From the NCBI GenBank assembly GCA_903902705.1, contig CAIUVX010000063.1, positions 1 to 64,000 on the forward strand: a DNA stretch of 64,000 nt, in the 5' to 3' direction. Below, in pieces: positions 8,027 through 17,570 of this stretch. The DNA is from an uncultured Methylococcales bacterium (GTDB lineage: Bacteria > Pseudomonadota > Gammaproteobacteria > Methylococcales > Methylomonadaceae). Below the pieces are notes generated by a model. That model searched no databases. It was not told the DNA's origin and worked only from the letters and a program-made list of their open reading frames with translations. Position 1 is the stretch's first letter; each line of letters opens with the position of its first letter. A program made the translations under genes and the position numbers.

Positions 8027-8623
8027 ATGAAAAAAATAATTTTTGGCTTATTGCTATTAGTTGGCGGTGCGTTATTCCTTATCAATCATTTAGCAGGAAT
8101 AACCTCAGATGCTACCGATAAGGTCAGCAACAAAGCACTAAGTCAATTAATAGCGACAGGCAACAAACCAGAACAAAATCAGCCTACGACTAATGCGCAA
8201 GTAGCAGAGGATAAATCAATTTCGGAACAAGTAGTGACACCATTGATGAAGCCACTTATGGATGATATTCGCAAAATAACGGATAAACGCTCACTCAGCA
8301 ATGCGGAACAAATTGAGAGTTCGACAAAAAATAACACTACAACCAAACCCCCCATTGCCACCATTAAAATCTACGATAAAAAAACCAATAAGGAAATTAT
8401 CATAGAAACGCAAACAACATTAGAAGCGCGACAACAAGCAATCACGACGCAACAAAAAGAAGAGCAACAACAAAAGGATGCGCGATTTAGAGCGTATTAT
8501 CAAAAATCTGAAAAATGTCTGTCACCTAGCGATAATGAAACCCGCGTCGCCTGTGGTAATGAATATATACGCGCTAAAGCGAAGTTTGAAGAATTATATC
8601 AACAAGAAAAATCTAAAAATTAA
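8027..8623 (+). CDS. Hypothetical membrane-anchored Gln-rich protein
   Basis: 198 residues from ATG 8027, chosen because AGAGGGG lies about 8 bases upstream; the ORF-track start at 7916 runs back into the kinase gene. The N-terminus is a signal/anchor (MKKIIFGLLLLVGGALFLIN). The rest is polar and low-complexity with a Gln/Lys-rich helix (QQKEEQQQKDARFRAYYQK) and a C-terminal segment with two Cys (KCLSPSDNETRVACGNEYI). The family was not recognised. It overlaps the convergent TonB-receptor gene by 11 bases. Confidence 0.7.
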   Translation: MKKIIFGLLLLVGGALFLINHLAGITSDATDKVSNKALSQLIATGNKPEQNQPTTNAQVAEDKSISEQVVTPLMKPLMDDIRKITDKRSLSNAEQIESSTKNNTTTKPPIATIKIYDKKTNKEIIIETQTTLEARQQAITTQQKEEQQQKDARFRAYYQKSEKCLSPSDNETRVACGNEYIRAKAKFEELYQQEKSKN

Positions 8624-10643
8624 CCGCCAAGCGCACACCAAATAACCTAGGATCACTAGGCACTCCGCGTAGGCTGTCGATTTTGAAAATGTAATAGTGG
8701 GTATCGGCGATGTTTTTCACAAACGCATAAATGCTGTAATTTTTCCACTCATAACCGACACGCGCATTGGCAAGCGCGTAAGCATTCTGGCTCATGATGC
8801 TGGTATTGTTTTCATCAAAATAAGTTCTACCCGTCCATACACCTTCAACGCGAGCAAAATAACCTTGTGGGTACTTGTATTGCAAGGCGAGTAGTCCCGT
8901 AAATTCAGGGACAAACGGGGCAATTTTTCCCGCATAATCAATTTTAGTAATCGGATCACGGTATTGGTCGAGTTGTGTATGGGTGTAACCGAAGTTACCA
9001 TCTAGGCTTAGATTGTCTATGAGTTGTGCTTGGGATTCAACTTCAAAACCGACACTGTGCGCTCTGGGTGCATTGACCACAGCATAATCGGTTTGGGTAA
9101 AAAATCGTTCAACTTGGTAATTTTCAATGTCGTAATAAAAGCCCGCCACATTGAATTTAAGGCGATCATTCAACCATTGGCTCTTTACACCTAGCTCATT
9201 GTTCCAAAGCCGCTCTTGCTTATAGTGGGATAAATTTTCGTTGATGTTGGCAATGGTATATCCAGCGGGTTTAAAAGATAAACCTGTTGCCGCATAAAGC
9301 AGAGCATTGTCCGATAGCGTGACATCAATGCCGAATTTAGGGCTAACAAAAAACGAACTATCATGTTGTTGTAAACTGGTTTTCTTGCCGTTAGGAAAGC
9401 TATTAGCTGCATCAATCACGTTTTCCACATAATCGACTCGCAAATCCAGATGAGGTTTTATTTGCTTAAAGCCTTGATAAGCAAGTTGTCCAAACACCGC
9501 GTAACTATCGACATTATTTTTTTTCATATCGTAGTGGGTATTGGCTTGTAGTATCAAGGTGTCGATAACGCTATGTTTTTTGTCATTGCTATAGAACAAC
9601 CCTGTGTGCCAGTTCCAAGTGCTGTGCTGGTCTTTGGGACGTAAACGAAATTCCTGTGTCCACGCGGTTTCGGCGACAGTCTGCGTGCGGTTATACACGG
9701 TAGGTATTAAATTCAAATCTGTCACACGCGGATTCATTTGCCAAAACCGCCGACTGCTGACAGACAATAATTCATAATCACCTGTGTCGTAGGCAATGCG
9801 TATCGCTTGGCTATCCGCTTGTTGCTTAAGTTGTTCAGTCGTTTCAGAACGGACGGTATAAAAATCAGGCGAATCCAAACGCGTATAGCGACTCGAACCG
9901 TAATTAAAATTTTCTTTACTCAGTATTAATCGGACATCCCACGCCTTAGTCGGTGTCCATTTTAATGCGGCTCGTCCACTAAAATTTGTTTGATTATCAG
10001 GGATGGTATTTAAATAACTGTTAGTTAGAAAACCATCCCGCTGTTGAAAATCACCGCTTAAATTAAAATACAGTTTATCTTTTATTAACGCGCCTGAACT
10101 ATTAGCCGTCACTTGATGTTGATTAAAGTTACCCAATTCTAAAGCGACACCTGCGTGCAAATCGTTTTCCGCTTGTTTGGTTTTAATATCAATCGCCCCT
10201 GCATAGGCATTTTTACCAAACCTTGCAGGTTGTGAACTGCGATACACATCCAAACTATCAATGGCAAATAATCGCCCCATTGCCGCCGTTGAACTACTAT
10301 ACGGTACATCATCGACATACACCACCACCGCTGGCGCACTAAACAGAGCGGTATTGGTCAAACCACGCAAACTAAATTTTTGCCCATAAGAGCCAAAGCC
10401 ATCATTGGTTAAATGCAGATTGGCAATCTGTTGTGTCACATTTTCCAAATTATTAATACTGCGTTCGATTAATTCTAGTGCATAAAATTCATCTTTACTG
10501 ACAGGTTCAGTATTAAACGAGGGAGCGGTTGATGGTTTTTCAGAAACAGTAATGGTATCAAGCTCAGTTGTTGCTTGTGCTGCCGCTACAGTGCCTATTG
10601 AAAATAAATAATGAATTACAATGAACGACGGTTTATATCTCAT
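8613..10643 (-). CDS. TonB-dependent outer-membrane receptor
   Basis: 676 residues: signal peptide to about AAAQA, a TonB box (TELDTITVSEK), a plug domain (FSLRGLTNTALFSAPAVVVYVDDVPY, AIDIKTK) and a 22-strand barrel. KNIADTHYYIF and a terminal aromatic (RLAVNF) are typical of the barrel end. It imports a ligand that the sequence does not identify (siderophore, metal chelate or cobalamin). Its ATG overlaps the stop of the upstream diguanylate cyclase gene (ATGA), so the two are translationally coupled. No FecR/FecI-type regulator lies nearby. Confidence 0.9.
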   Translation of the reverse strand: MRYKPSFIVIHYLFSIGTVAAAQATTELDTITVSEKPSTAPSFNTEPVSKDEFYALELIERSINNLENVTQQIANLHLTNDGFGSYGQKFSLRGLTNTALFSAPAVVVYVDDVPYSSSTAAMGRLFAIDSLDVYRSSQPARFGKNAYAGAIDIKTKQAENDLHAGVALELGNFNQHQVTANSSGALIKDKLYFNLSGDFQQRDGFLTNSYLNTIPDNQTNFSGRAALKWTPTKAWDVRLILSKENFNYGSSRYTRLDSPDFYTVRSETTEQLKQQADSQAIRIAYDTGDYELLSVSSRRFWQMNPRVTDLNLIPTVYNRTQTVAETAWTQEFRLRPKDQHSTWNWHTGLFYSNDKKHSVIDTLILQANTHYDMKKNNVDSYAVFGQLAYQGFKQIKPHLDLRVDYVENVIDAANSFPNGKKTSLQQHDSSFFVSPKFGIDVTLSDNALLYAATGLSFKPAGYTIANINENLSHYKQERLWNNELGVKSQWLNDRLKFNVAGFYYDIENYQVERFFTQTDYAVVNAPRAHSVGFEVESQAQLIDNLSLDGNFGYTHTQLDQYRDPITKIDYAGKIAPFVPEFTGLLALQYKYPQGYFARVEGVWTGRTYFDENNTSIMSQNAYALANARVGYEWKNYSIYAFVKNIADTHYYIFKIDSLRGVPSDPRLFGVRLAVNF

Positions 10644-11803
10644 GGTTGCTCTGCGTTAAAAATACACACTTGATTTCTACCTTGAGTCTTAGCTTGATAC
10701 AAGGCGTGATCAGCATCATTGATTAATTCATCAAAATTATGACCGTCTTTTTTACTGCAAATACCAAAGCTGGTGGTAAAGCATAATTCTGGGTGTTCTG
10801 GAAAAATTAGTTGTTCACAAGCAACGCGGATTTTCTCAGCAATCATCAACGCCTCTTGCTCATCAGTTAATGGCAAAATAATTAAAAATTCCTCACCGCC
10901 CCAGCGGGTACAAATATCGGTTTTCCGCGTTGATTCTTTAAGCTGTCTAGCAAAAGATTTAATCACAATATCGCCTACATGATGACCATAATGGTCATTA
11001 ATTAATTTAAAGTGGTCAATGTCACACATTATCACCGCTAATGGTTTGTCAAAAAAAGCGTTATCCTGCTCCATTGTATGATCTAAACCACGCCGATTAT
11101 AGAGTGTGGTCAGCGAATCTCTATACGCTAATTCAGCTATTTTTTGTACTAATTGATCGGTGGCGATCAAGACAATAAAAAAATCCAGTAGTGCAATATA
11201 GAGCATCAGAAAAATAACTTGCAATGCCTGCATGATGCTTCCTGTCAGCCCATAAATAGCAATGAAGTGATCATCAAACAGGGCGACAACAAAGCGAAAA
11301 ACAAAAAATAGCGCGAAACCTCCAGCAATGACGCTTAAAGGTGTGTAAATTCGTTGCTGGCTTTGTTGTTGAAAATGCCAGACTGTATAGGCAATCAAGG
11401 CAAACTGTAGAAAGTAAAAGAGGCTTAGCAGGGTAATTCTAGTATTAGCATCTGGAATGCCATAAGTAGAAATAAACAGCAAAACGATAGTGAAGATTAA
11501 GATAGCCGTTGATGGAATGGCTGATTTTTTCTCAATATTAATAAATCGTAGATGCGCCTGATAAGTCAGGTTGGCGCTCAGTAGTATTAAACTATTTCCA
11601 ACTATAATCGACCAAAATATATCAATATAGTCCCTTAAAAAAATAAGAGACATACCTATTGCGAGTAAGAAGTTGACAATAGCCAGTAAATACAGCCCAT
11701 TATATGAAGGCATTTTACGCGCAAAAGTCATCATGCCGATACCGTACAAAAAGACAAAGCTAGTGCAAACAATAAAAATGGTACGCACATCGAGTAGGTG
11801 CAT
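10640..11803 (-). CDS. Membrane diguanylate cyclase (GGDEF)
   Basis: 387 residues. The first 220 hold about seven hydrophobic segments, forming an integral membrane sensor. The C-terminal GGDEF domain makes cyclic di-GMP from two GTP. Active-site motif RWGGEEF is intact, and the inhibitory I-site RKTD sits five residues before it. The metal-binding Asp is in VIMCDIDHFKLIND. The gene is in the middle of a three-gene minus-strand run, 27 bases after a second GGDEF gene and overlapping the TonB-receptor gene by 4 bases, which suggests shared regulation. Confidence 0.93.
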   Translation of the reverse strand: MHLLDVRTIFIVCTSFVFLYGIGMMTFARKMPSYNGLYLLAIVNFLLAIGMSLIFLRDYIDIFWSIIVGNSLILLSANLTYQAHLRFINIEKKSAIPSTAILIFTIVLLFISTYGIPDANTRITLLSLFYFLQFALIAYTVWHFQQQSQQRIYTPLSVIAGGFALFFVFRFVVALFDDHFIAIYGLTGSIMQALQVIFLMLYIALLDFFIVLIATDQLVQKIAELAYRDSLTTLYNRRGLDHTMEQDNAFFDKPLAVIMCDIDHFKLINDHYGHHVGDIVIKSFARQLKESTRKTDICTRWGGEEFLIILPLTDEQEALMIAEKIRVACEQLIFPEHPELCFTTSFGICSKKDGHNFDELINDADHALYQAKTQGRNQVCIFNAEQP

Positions 11804-11830
11804 AATGTTTTTTTAAGAAAGGTTTTTTTA

Positions 11831-12985
11831 TTAAGTGAATGTTACCACACAATTACGTCCACTATCTTTAGCCTTATACAGTGCGTCATCGGCACGTTTT
11901 ACGGCTTCATCAATGGTATGGTCATTGTTGTCGAGCATTTTTACCCCTAAACTGATGGTGCAAGTAATATTATCCACGTCATTTTTAGCAATTTCTCTTC
12001 TAAGTTTTTCAGCGACTGCCTTGGCTTCTTGTAGGCTGGTATTGGGTAAAATACACAAGAACTCCTCGCCGCCCCAGCGTCCTAATATATCAGTTTTACG
12101 GAGCTGAGATTTTAAAGTGTGTGCAACCATTTGTAATATTTTATCGCCTGTTTCATGTCCATGAGTGTCATTGACTATTTTAAAATGATCTATATCTAAA
12201 AGAATCAGTGAGCAAGCAGTTTTATAACGTTGAAATTGATTAAATTGCTGATCTAAAAATTGTTGCGTGGCACGGCGATTGTAAATTTGCGTTAAAAAGT
12301 CGCATAAAGCTGCTTCGCGTAAATCCTGATAAAGACGCTGACTGACCATCATAATAAAACCGACATTACGCAAGTAACCACTTATGAATATTGCTAACAA
12401 AAAGCCGTTATTAATGGACTGGCTTTGAATTGGACAAGAATAGGTGGAAGTAGCTGGATAAACAATCACCATATAGCAACGCACAACAAATACCAAAATG
12501 ATAAAAATAAGGCTGAATAGCATGAAATAGAGGGAGCTGGAAAAATTTACATGGCGACGCTGCCACAGAAAATAGCAGGCTATGCCATAAAAAATAATGC
12601 CATAAATAGGCACAAATAGAATAACAATAATGCTTATGCAGTGAAAAATGACAATATAATTAATCGTAGCAATGCTCAAAACTAGAAAACCAAATAACCA
12701 GCGCGAATTAAAATCAAACTCTAAAAACCGTGCAATACCTAAGTAATAAAAATAACACGCCAGTATTAAAAAATCGCCTGCCCCACAACGTAATACAAGA
12801 TTGTCAGGAAAAAGAAAACACAGTGTGGTTGCAAAAAAACCGATTGCCGCACAAACCGCTCCCCACATATACAGGCTAATACCTTTATATTGATTAGCTT
12901 GTGAATTAAAAAAAGCAATGGTAATAGCGTACAAAAAAGAGCTAATAACGATCATCAGCGACAGGGTTTTAAAATCTAGCAACAT
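11831..12985 (-). CDS. Membrane diguanylate cyclase (GGDEF), first gene of operon
   Basis: 384 residues from the ATG at 12985, which has an ideal AAGGAGT six bases upstream; the ORF-track start at 13051 lies further back and is not needed. Seven or so transmembrane helices precede a GGDEF domain with RWGGEEF, I-site RKTD and LILLDIDHFKIVND. It is clearly related to the next gene in both membrane part and catalytic part, so the two look like a tandem duplication that has diverged. The product would be cyclic di-GMP. Confidence 0.92.
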   Translation of the reverse strand: MLLDFKTLSLMIVISSFLYAITIAFFNSQANQYKGISLYMWGAVCAAIGFFATTLCFLFPDNLVLRCGAGDFLILACYFYYLGIARFLEFDFNSRWLFGFLVLSIATINYIVIFHCISIIVILFVPIYGIIFYGIACYFLWQRRHVNFSSSLYFMLFSLIFIILVFVVRCYMVIVYPATSTYSCPIQSQSINNGFLLAIFISGYLRNVGFIMMVSQRLYQDLREAALCDFLTQIYNRRATQQFLDQQFNQFQRYKTACSLILLDIDHFKIVNDTHGHETGDKILQMVAHTLKSQLRKTDILGRWGGEEFLCILPNTSLQEAKAVAEKLRREIAKNDVDNITCTISLGVKMLDNNDHTIDEAVKRADDALYKAKDSGRNCVVTFT

Positions 12986-13049
12986 CGTATCACTCCTTAA
13001 TTTCAACCAAATAAGTTCATCGTAATTAGTTGCATGTATAAAACACATC

Positions 13050-13165
13050 ATTCTGGCAGGGATGCCAGAATCCAGTTACAGTGAGAGCGTAGCGAGGGTT
13101 CTGTTTAATGTAATGTCATCCTTGGCACTAGATTCCATCATACCTGCTGGAATGGAGATGACCTA
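13050..13165. repeat. Interspersed 'attccagcatgctggaat' repeat
   Basis: CATTCTGGCAGGGATGCCAGAATCCAG and, on the other side, GTCATCCTTGGCACTAGATTCCATCATACCTGCTGGAATGGAGATGACC. A second copy is at 20728-20775 (CCATCCTTGGCACTGAATTCCAGCATTCATGCTGGAATGACGATGG). Confidence 0.75.
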
Positions 13166-13202
13166 GCTTTAACATTATAGTTATGCTGATTTTTAGAGCT
13201 AT

Positions 13203-14675
13203 TCATAAAAATCGTTTGCTGTATGAGGTGTTGATTTGTTTGAGGGTACTGGCAGATAAATCAATGAGCGGCGTGGGTGCTAAACCGAATAACACAATAC
13301 TCCCCACTAATAAACTGACTGCTAACATTTCGGGGAGTCGTAAATCTTCAATCGACTGCATGGAGGGTTTGACTGTGCCAGTAAATAATAAGCCAATGGT
13401 GCGTATGGCGTAGGCGGCACTGATTAGCACACAGATACTAAAAAACACCATCCAATAGCCCCATTGTTGAAAGCCACCAATAAATATTTGTAATTCGGCA
13501 ATAAATCCGACTGTGCTGGGCAGTCCCATTGCCGCAAATAAGCTGAGGGTCATAAACACCGCAAAGCGTGGCATGATGTGGATTAAGGAGCGGTAATCCT
13601 GAATATTGCGGGTATGAGTGCGTTCGTATAGCAAGCCAACCAGCAAAAATAATACCCCTGCAATCAAGCCGTGAGCAGTCATTTGTAACACCGCGCCTGT
13701 CATACCTAATGGCGTTAAACTAGCAATACCTAATAATACTAGCCCCATGTGACTGATGGATGAATAGGCGATCATGGCTTTTAAATCGCTTTGTCGCCAT
13801 GCCAACAGACCACCATAAATCATACTAAATAAGGCTAAAAATAATAAAAATGGTTGCAAGGTTTGTGCCGCTTCGGGCAACATCACCACGGCACGGATTA
13901 GCCCATAAGCACCCATTTTTAATAAAATACCCGACAGTAAAATACTAACAGGGCTAGGGGCTTCAACGTGTGCTAAGGGTAACCAGCCGTGTAAGGGAAA
14001 AATTGGCATTTTTACCCCAAAGCCTATTAAAAAACCTAACAACACTAATACTTGTTCGGTCGCTGGCATATCTTGTGCAGCTTGATTCATAGAGGTCATT
14101 AATGAGCCACTATGTTGGAGGTCATATTGACTGACTGCCAATAAACTCATCAGCATAAAGACTGAACCGCCCATGGTGTACAGCACAAAATTAAGACTAG
14201 CAGAATGTCGCCGCTGTCCGCCCCAACGATCAATTAGGAAAAATAGCGGAATTAAGGTGATTTCCCAAAAAATATAAAACAATGCCCAGTCTTGGGATAG
14301 AAACACGCCTAACATACCAAATTCTAATAACATTAGACAAATATGGTAGCCTTTAACGCGTTCCGATAATGTCAAGGAAGCGAGCAAAGCAATGCAGGTC
14401 AATAAGGTAGCTAACATCAACATAGGCATAGACAAACCATCAACACCTAATGCGTAAGCACTGCCTAAATCTGGATTGAGAGGGAAATATTCTTTAAATT
14501 GCAGGCTGGCAGTATGGGAGTCATATCGACTCAGTAACCAGCAACTCAAAATAAAAGCCAAGCTGGCAAACGCCAAACTGATTAAGCGTATTAGTTGGGT
14601 TTTTTGTGCCGGGGTAAAAACTAAAAATAAAACTCCTAGCGCAGGAGTCCAGAGAAGTAGACTAAGTATGTCCAT
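13203..14675 (-). CDS. Orphan NuoM-like proton-pumping subunit
   Basis: 490 residues, about 14 transmembrane helices, with the antiporter-like motifs of complex I subunit M: FYIFWEITLIPLFFLI (key Glu in TM5), GFGVKMPIFPLHGWLPLAHVEAPSPVSILLSGILLKMG (key Lys and the HVEAP loop) and a Lys in RQSDLKAMIAYSSISHMGL. In complex I this subunit moves protons across the inner membrane. No other nuo gene is nearby, so it may be a second copy for a modified complex I or part of another ion-translocating assembly. Starts at MDILSLLLW. Confidence 0.88.
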   Translation of the reverse strand: MDILSLLLWTPALGVLFLVFTPAQKTQLIRLISLAFASLAFILSCWLLSRYDSHTASLQFKEYFPLNPDLGSAYALGVDGLSMPMLMLATLLTCIALLASLTLSERVKGYHICLMLLEFGMLGVFLSQDWALFYIFWEITLIPLFFLIDRWGGQRRHSASLNFVLYTMGGSVFMLMSLLAVSQYDLQHSGSLMTSMNQAAQDMPATEQVLVLLGFLIGFGVKMPIFPLHGWLPLAHVEAPSPVSILLSGILLKMGAYGLIRAVVMLPEAAQTLQPFLLFLALFSMIYGGLLAWRQSDLKAMIAYSSISHMGLVLLGIASLTPLGMTGAVLQMTAHGLIAGVLFLLVGLLYERTHTRNIQDYRSLIHIMPRFAVFMTLSLFAAMGLPSTVGFIAELQIFIGGFQQWGYWMVFFSICVLISAAYAIRTIGLLFTGTVKPSMQSIEDLRLPEMLAVSLLVGSIVLFGLAPTPLIDLSASTLKQINTSYSKRFL

Positions 14676-14754
14676 AAATTTTATGTGATTGTCAGACGGT
14701 TATTGTGGGCAATTGTACGTTAAGCGCATGGTTTGGCAAAGGTTACGCAATTTT

Positions 14755-14925
14755 TTAGCGATTGAGTGAAATAAAGTCAAAAAACATATTTTTTGATTCG
14801 GTGACCTCATAGGCATTTTTACCATTACCAAAAAACTTAGTGAGCAACCAATGCACAAATGAAGCAATACGATAATTGAAGGATTGGTATAATGCGCCTA
14901 TTAAAAATAATTTAGCATCAAGCAT
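14755..14925 (-). CDS. Possible small protein upstream of the NuoM-like gene
   Basis: A 56-residue frame, below the ORF-track cutoff: MLDAKLFLIGALYQSFNYRI, ASFVHWLLTKFFGN, then GKNAYEVTESKNMFFDFISL. It has a hydrophobic first half and a polar tail, and natural-looking composition. No clear ribosome binding site precedes the ATG. It lies 79 bases before the NuoM-like gene on the same strand, so it could be a small partner, or a gene remnant, or chance. Confidence 0.35.
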   Translation of the reverse strand: MLDAKLFLIGALYQSFNYRIASFVHWLLTKFFGNGKNAYEVTESKNMFFDFISLNR

Positions 14926-14969
14926 GAATTAAGCTTGTACTTATAATGCTACAAAAGGAGTAATGAGTT

Positions 14970-16358
14970 TTGACAAACGTGCAAGATATTACCAGTCCGA
15001 TGAGTCCATCGGAAAAACGCGCTACTTGGTCGCTGGCAAGTATTTACGCCTTGCGAATGTTGGGGCTATTTATGATTTTGCCCGTATTATCGCTATTTGC
15101 CGAACAGCTAGAAGGTTCGACCCACGCGCTGATAGGCTTGGCAATGAGTATTTATGGTTTGCCACAGGTGATATTGCAAATTCCTTTTGGTTTACTGTCA
15201 GATAAATTTGGGCGCAAAAAAATCATTCTTATCGGACTCTTGTTATTTTTTATCGGTAGCACGATTGCCGCCTTTTCTACCACGATTTACGGCGTTTTGG
15301 TGGGTCGTGCTTTTCAAGGTGCGGGGGCAGTTTCTGCTGTCGTAATGGCATTGGTGGCAGATTTAACCCAAGAAGTGCATCGAACCAAAGCAATGGCAAC
15401 TATCGGCGTGAGTATTGGGATGTCATTTGGTGTAGGCATCATTGCAGGCCCTATTATTTCAGGGTTTGGCGGTGTACAAGCGGTATTTGGGGTAACGGCG
15501 GTATTAACCGTGTTTGCGATGTTGACGGTTATTTATATTGTTCCCAATCCTCAACATTCCAAATTACATCGAGATGCCGAATTTGTACCCGCACAGGCAA
15601 TGAACGCACTGAAAAATCCTGATTTGTTGCGTTTAAATTATGGCATTTTTGTTCTGCATTTGATTTTAATGGCGATTTTTGTGGTCGTACCGTCGTTAAT
15701 GCGTCAAGCGGGTTTAGAAGCTGGACACGAATGGCAAGTTTATCTGCCTGTATTTGCGGGTTCAATGGCAGTGATGATTCCATTCATTATTTTGGCAGAA
15801 AAAAAACGCAAAATGAAACAAGTGTTTCTTGGCGCGATTGCTGTTTTGGTGCTTGCTGAAGTGGGCTTGTCACAGTTTCATGATAACTTAATCGGCATTG
15901 TCGGCTTTTTGGCGGTGTTTTTTTGTGGTTTCAATTTGCTGGAATCCACTTTGCCTTCACTCATTTCCAAAACCGCACCCGCAGATTTAAAAGGTACAGC
16001 AATGGGTGCGTATTCAAGCTCTCAATTTATGGGCTTATTTTTGGGTGGTGTTATTGGCGGCTGGTTTAACGGGCAATTTGGCGTAACAGCGGTATTTTTA
16101 TTTTGTGCGGCTGCGGCATTCAGTTGGTTTTTAGTGTCGTTGACCATGAATCCACCACGCTATTTAGCCAATATGCTAATTTCGTTGGAAAATTTAAACC
16201 AACAAACCAGTGACAACTTTGTGAATCAATTGCTGGCAGTTGTCGGTGTTGTTGAAGTGACGGTACACATTGAAGAGGCTGTGGCGTATCTTAAAGTGGA
16301 TAGCCAACAATTGAATAAAGACCAGTTACAACAGTTACTTGGTCAATACGGGATTTAA
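14970..16358 (+). CDS. yajR: YajR-like MFS transporter with C-terminal YAM domain
   Basis: 462 residues. AAAGGAG at 14954-14960 points to the TTG at 14970 as start, giving MTNVQDITSPMSPSEKRATW. Twelve transmembrane helices follow, with the MFS motif A region (GLLSDKFGRKKIILIG) between TM2 and TM3 and the motif D-like R in ALRMLGLFMILPVL. After TM12 a soluble ferredoxin-like domain of about 65 residues (FVNQLLAVVGVVEVTVHIEE...) matches the YAM domain of E. coli YajR. The exported substrate is unknown. The stop is directly next to the end of the convergent YcgN gene. Confidence 0.9.
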   Translation: MTNVQDITSPMSPSEKRATWSLASIYALRMLGLFMILPVLSLFAEQLEGSTHALIGLAMSIYGLPQVILQIPFGLLSDKFGRKKIILIGLLLFFIGSTIAAFSTTIYGVLVGRAFQGAGAVSAVVMALVADLTQEVHRTKAMATIGVSIGMSFGVGIIAGPIISGFGGVQAVFGVTAVLTVFAMLTVIYIVPNPQHSKLHRDAEFVPAQAMNALKNPDLLRLNYGIFVLHLILMAIFVVVPSLMRQAGLEAGHEWQVYLPVFAGSMAVMIPFIILAEKKRKMKQVFLGAIAVLVLAEVGLSQFHDNLIGIVGFLAVFFCGFNLLESTLPSLISKTAPADLKGTAMGAYSSSQFMGLFLGGVIGGWFNGQFGVTAVFLFCAAAAFSWFLVSLTMNPPRYLANMLISLENLNQQTSDNFVNQLLAVVGVVEVTVHIEEAVAYLKVDSQQLNKDQLQQLLGQYGI

Positions 16359-16796
16359 CTATTCCAACCAGTCGAGAATAAAGTCTTCCAAATCCTCTAA
16401 GTCATCGTCTTTGGTTTCAATCCGTGCATAGCTACGGATTGAAATTCCTGCTTTCTCAACACTATCGTGCGTTTTTGTTAGCAACGGATGCCATTCGGGT
16501 AGCTCTTTGCCTTCGTGCAGCAATCGATAAGCGCAACTTGAAGGCAACCAGTGATATTGAGTGGCTTCCAGTTGTCTTAAATCGACACAATCAGAAATAA
16601 TCTGAGTGCGCTCGGCATAACGGGTACAACGACAACTTGTTAAATCAAGTAAACGACAAGCAATGCTGGTGAAGTAAATATCACCCGTGTCTTCGTCTTC
16701 CAGTTTGTGTAGACAACATTTGGCACAGCCATCACACAGTGACTCCCATTCTTGGTTAGTCATTTCTGACAGGGTTTTGGTTTTCCAAAAATTCAT
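16359..16796 (-). CDS. ycgN: YcgN-family (UPF0260) cysteine-cluster protein
   Basis: 145 residues. The N-terminus has the family's Cys cluster, LCDGCAKCCLHK, followed by IACRLLDLTSCRCTRYAERT and DCVDL, and ends with an acidic tail (DDDLEDLEDFILDWLE). This is the CxxCxxCC zinc/iron-binding group of unknown function. Full length for the family. It begins 88 bases beyond the 3' end of the tetR gene on the same strand, with hairpins between. Confidence 0.9.
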   Translation of the reverse strand: MNFWKTKTLSEMTNQEWESLCDGCAKCCLHKLEDEDTGDIYFTSIACRLLDLTSCRCTRYAERTQIISDCVDLRQLEATQYHWLPSSCAYRLLHEGKELPEWHPLLTKTHDSVEKAGISIRSYARIETKDDDLEDLEDFILDWLE

Positions 16797-16830
16797 CTTG
16801 TGCAGGTGGGGATTTTAGATATGAGGGGTT

Positions 16831-16881
16831 ACAGATAACATCCCTTTAAAGGATGTTATCTGTCTCGCCTTATTATTAGGC
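16831..16881. terminator. Two adjacent hairpins after the tetR gene
   Basis: ACAGATAACATCC / GGATGTTATCTGT (13-bp perfect stem, loop CTTTAAA) is followed by CGCCTTATTATTAGGCG. They sit just past the tetR stop on the minus strand. No strong T-run follows on that strand, so termination efficiency is uncertain. Confidence 0.6.
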
Positions 16882-16883
16882 GA

Positions 16884-17480
16884 TTATTTTTTAGCAATAG
16901 CATTCCAAGCAATCAACCATGTTTGTGATTGATAAGCTTCGGCTTTTTTATCTAGCGCACCTGTTAGCACCATGCGCAAGGTGTTTTGAATAATACCAAA
17001 AAAGTATGTCTGTGCCAGTAAGGGATCAATATTGCGTATCTCTCCTTCGCTGATACCATTTCTAATCACTTTGATGATTTTAACGAAAGCCGCCGTTTCT
17101 AATAGTGGTTTGGCTTCGGGTAAAAATTCATTGATTTTGAGTATCAGCAAAAACTGCATTATCTCAGGTGCTTCGTCAGTCAGTTTAAAAAATAAATCGA
17201 CGACAGCGTGTAATTGCTCTGAGGGTTTTTGATTTTTGCGGCGTATCTCATCAATGGATATATTTAAACTATCTAGGATGTTTGCATATAAAGCCGTGGC
17301 AATCATTTGTTTGTGCTTAAAATGGTGATAAATAGCACTGGCTGTTTTAATACCTGACGCTTCGGCAATATCGCTTAATGAGGTATTGAAATAGCCTTTT
17401 TCAGCAAATAACTTTAGGGCAGCTAACAAGATTTCATCTTGAGTTTCTGTTTTTGTGTGAGTATCTTTTTCTTGATCCAT
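16884..17480 (-). CDS. TetR-family transcriptional regulator
   Basis: 198 residues. The helix-turn-helix occupies residues 15-60: ILLAALKLFAEKGYFNTSLS, then DIAEASGIKTASAIYHHFKH. The C-terminal all-helical domain (about 130 residues) would bind a ligand and dimerise. It is more diverged and gives no clue to the ligand. No divergent transporter gene sits next to it, so its target is not obvious; the YajR-like transporter 0.5 kb away is a possible but unproven candidate. Starts at MDQEKDTHTK. Confidence 0.9.
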   Translation of the reverse strand: MDQEKDTHTKTETQDEILLAALKLFAEKGYFNTSLSDIAEASGIKTASAIYHHFKHKQMIATALYANILDSLNISIDEIRRKNQKPSEQLHAVVDLFFKLTDEAPEIMQFLLILKINEFLPEAKPLLETAAFVKIIKVIRNGISEGEIRNIDPLLAQTYFFGIIQNTLRMVLTGALDKKAEAYQSQTWLIAWNAIAKK

Positions 17481-17570
17481 GTTCTTATTTCACAGCTGAT
17501 TCAATATGCTGTATCTCTTTGATGTTAGTAAAATACAGAAGGTTTAATGAAAACCTTGAGACGTGTGTTT

